Below, piece by piece: positions 18,833 to 20,164 of a stretch of 20,164 bases of DNA. The stretch's first letter is position 1. Each line of letters opens with the position of its first letter. A program made the position numbers and the translations under genes. The notes below the pieces were generated by a model that searched no databases, was not told where the DNA came from, and saw only the letters and a program-made list of their open reading frames with translations. The DNA comes from a virus, in the IMG/VR virus record IMGVR_UViG_3300025133_000757, positions 1 to 20,164 of that record; one strand, written 5' to 3'.

Positions 18833-20164
18833 GTCCGGCGTTGGCACCAAAGCGGTCGAGAGAATCCGACGTTCCCGTGGATGCTGCAACACTCCTCGGG
18901 TTATTAAACAAGGTGGCGAGCTTCCCATCTTTTAGGACCGAGATTCTTCCCAAATTAGCAGATCTTTTCGGCATGGAGCAGCCTCAGGGACCATGGTCGC
19001 AGCCCAGATTTAAAGTAAAAAATATTCCTCAGCGGGCGCCGGAGAGTGGCGTGACGGTTGGCGATATATACACGGATGAGGAGCTACGTAGCGTGGTCCC
19101 AGAGCTAGAAGCGATTCATCAGATGCCGGGAATCATCGCGCTTAACCCGGGAACTCCGGGGGGGGATACCCCAGAATCGCGTCTCAAAACGGTAGCGTAT
19201 GCGCGTGAATTGAACAACCAGCGTCGTCTTCGATATGGCCGGGTGACCCCAGAAGAATTAAGCAGCCAATCGAGTGCGGTACGTCCGGACCCCACTCCGG
19301 GGAAGCGTGCGACCAACGCCATGTTAAATATGTTGTATGGTTCCACCCCCGAAGAACAGGCGATTGACTATATTCCGGGTGTGGGGAAGGCTATAAACCT
19401 TTTCGGTAAAGTAGGGATGAGAGGCATTGAACAGGCTCTCTTGCTTGTTCCACTGGGTGCAAGGAAACGGCTTAGGAAGTTTTTTCTTACAAGTGAAAAT
19501 GCCGCGATGCCGATTCGGCAGAGCAGGATGGCCGGCACGGGAGAGCAGCTTGGTCGCACTGCTGGGAATACGACCGTTGTGCAAGATTGGGAAGCTCCGG
19601 ATGCGATGAGAGGTTTTGTTCAGTCAACGAGTAAGCCAACTGCCAGATTGCAAGCTATGGAACATGCACGTCGCGGGAAGCAGAGTAGTGGATCGTTCAT
19701 TACGGACCTCGAAAGCCTAACCCCAGAGGGGGAACAGGGTGAACCGATAGTGCAAGCGGTTGGATGGCTTGAGCGGAGATATCCACGAATTGCGAATCAC
19801 TTTAGAGAAATTCAAGTGAAACCGGGAATATCGATGGAAGGCGGCGCGCAGGCAACCGTGTATCACCCATTCACTCGTTCCGCAAGAACTCAATTTGCTA
19901 GAGGTGTCGAGCGTCCGTACGACCCACTTACAGGGGTAGAAGTCACGGACAAACCAGAGATGATTCTGGAAGGCGTAGAGATGTATCGCAGAAGGCACGG
20001 ACTGTCTTCTACAGAACCTTATGGTATATTCCGATACGGAAAAGATCGTGGTCCTATCTTTGATAAGGCCGGTAACGTCACCGGTCTCGGTGATCCCACG
20101 TATGGCTTTCCACCTCGTTCCGCAGCTAAACCTCGGCCATTTCTTGAGATGGCACTCCAAGATA
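18829..20164 (+). CDS. Large protein of unknown function, C-terminus beyond window
   Basis: A GTG at 18829 with GGAGG 7 nt upstream opens a frame without stops to the right edge (445 codons visible). The N-terminal 60 residues are helical (VDAATLLGLLNKVASF), followed by proline-rich linker-like sequence and a segment with GSTPEEQAIDYIPGVGKAINLFGKVGMRGIEQALLLVP that may be membrane-active or buried. Later parts include FITDLESLTPEGEQGEP, VQAVGWLERRYPRIANHF and a Tyr/Gly-rich end. The gene lies downstream of the portal and could encode a large virion-associated or polyvalent protein. I do not recognise the family. Confidence 0.6.
   Translation, partial: MSPALAPKRSRESDVPVDAATLLGLLNKVASFPSFRTEILPKLADLFGMEQPQGPWSQPRFKVKNIPQRAPESGVTVGDIYTDEELRSVVPELEAIHQMPGIIALNPGTPGGDTPESRLKTVAYARELNNQRRLRYGRVTPEELSSQSSAVRPDPTPGKRATNAMLNMLYGSTPEEQAIDYIPGVGKAINLFGKVGMRGIEQALLLVPLGARKRLRKFFLTSENAAMPIRQSRMAGTGEQLGRTAGNTTVVQDWEAPDAMRGFVQSTSKPTARLQAMEHARRGKQSSGSFITDLESLTPEGEQGEPIVQAVGWLERRYPRIANHFREIQVKPGISMEGGAQATVYHPFTRSARTQFARGVERPYDPLTGVEVTDKPEMILEGVEMYRRRHGLSSTEPYGIFRYGKDRGPIFDKAGNVTGLGDPTYGFPPRSAAKPRPFLEMALQD

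Noticed and set aside
1-20164. Integrase, attachment sites, tRNA or rRNA genes
   Set aside because: I looked for tyrosine or serine recombinase motifs and for tRNA-like T-arms and saw none, so the window gives no evidence of lysogeny or of tRNA genes.

Overview
The window is a stretch of a tailed double-stranded DNA phage genome, or of a phage-derived contig. It carries a lysis cassette, a recombination and replication block, a terminase pair and a P22-like portal. Genes are packed with 4-20 nt overlaps (ATGA or TAATG junctions) and mostly have good Shine-Dalgarno sites (AGGAGG type). I see no integrase, tRNA, CRISPR array or transposase. The host cannot be named from this sequence. The portal type points to a P22-like head module, but no tail gene is visible.

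Layout. (1) 1-3156, plus strand, end of the late region: a partial small protein, a one-TM holin-like protein, a GH108 muramidase endolysin, a zinc-ribbon metallophosphoesterase, a C39-like cysteine protein, a dATP/dGTP-diphosphohydrolase-like protein (DUF5664) and a small membrane protein. (2) 3153-9143, minus strand, early block. In transcription order it holds DUF932, a 149-aa unknown, a Cro/CI-type HTH protein, an ERF annealing protein, a YqaJ exonuclease, a NinB-like protein, a 66-aa unknown, a DUF1376-type replication protein, a Cys4 replication-associated protein, an HNH nuclease, a VRR-NUC nuclease and a DUF736-like protein. ERF, YqaJ, NinB and the nucleases form a recombination module. 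(3) 9144-11738, AT-rich: a divergent regulatory region, a cysteine-rich phage protein (plus strand), two unknown minus-strand genes converging on it with back-to-back terminators, then a second long regulatory region. (4) 11739-20164, plus strand: a 108-aa protein, four tiny membrane proteins, terminase small subunit, an 85-aa protein, terminase large subunit, portal, two tiny basic proteins, two proline-rich proteins and a large gene running off the right edge.

The most interesting content is regulatory. Between the HTH and ERF genes, on the strand opposite to both, there is a compact promoter, two-hairpin RNA and terminator unit (about 7312-7450). Both hairpin loops carry anti-Shine-Dalgarno sequence. 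A 13-nt stretch covering part of one loop and two adjoining stem bases is a perfect complement of the ribosome binding site of the DUF1376 replication gene about 2 kb away, which suggests a phage antisense RNA controlling replication. A second signal is a roughly 40-bp element containing GCGACCCTATAGCT. It occurs upstream of the packaging operon and, in the direction of transcription, inside the linker-coding part of the DUF1376 gene; its core resembles promoters of T7/SP6-type single-subunit RNA polymerases. Other signals are a 37-bp AT-rich intergenic repeat family, paired operator-like palindromes, and a terminator-like hairpin directly against the ribosome binding site of the 149-aa gene.
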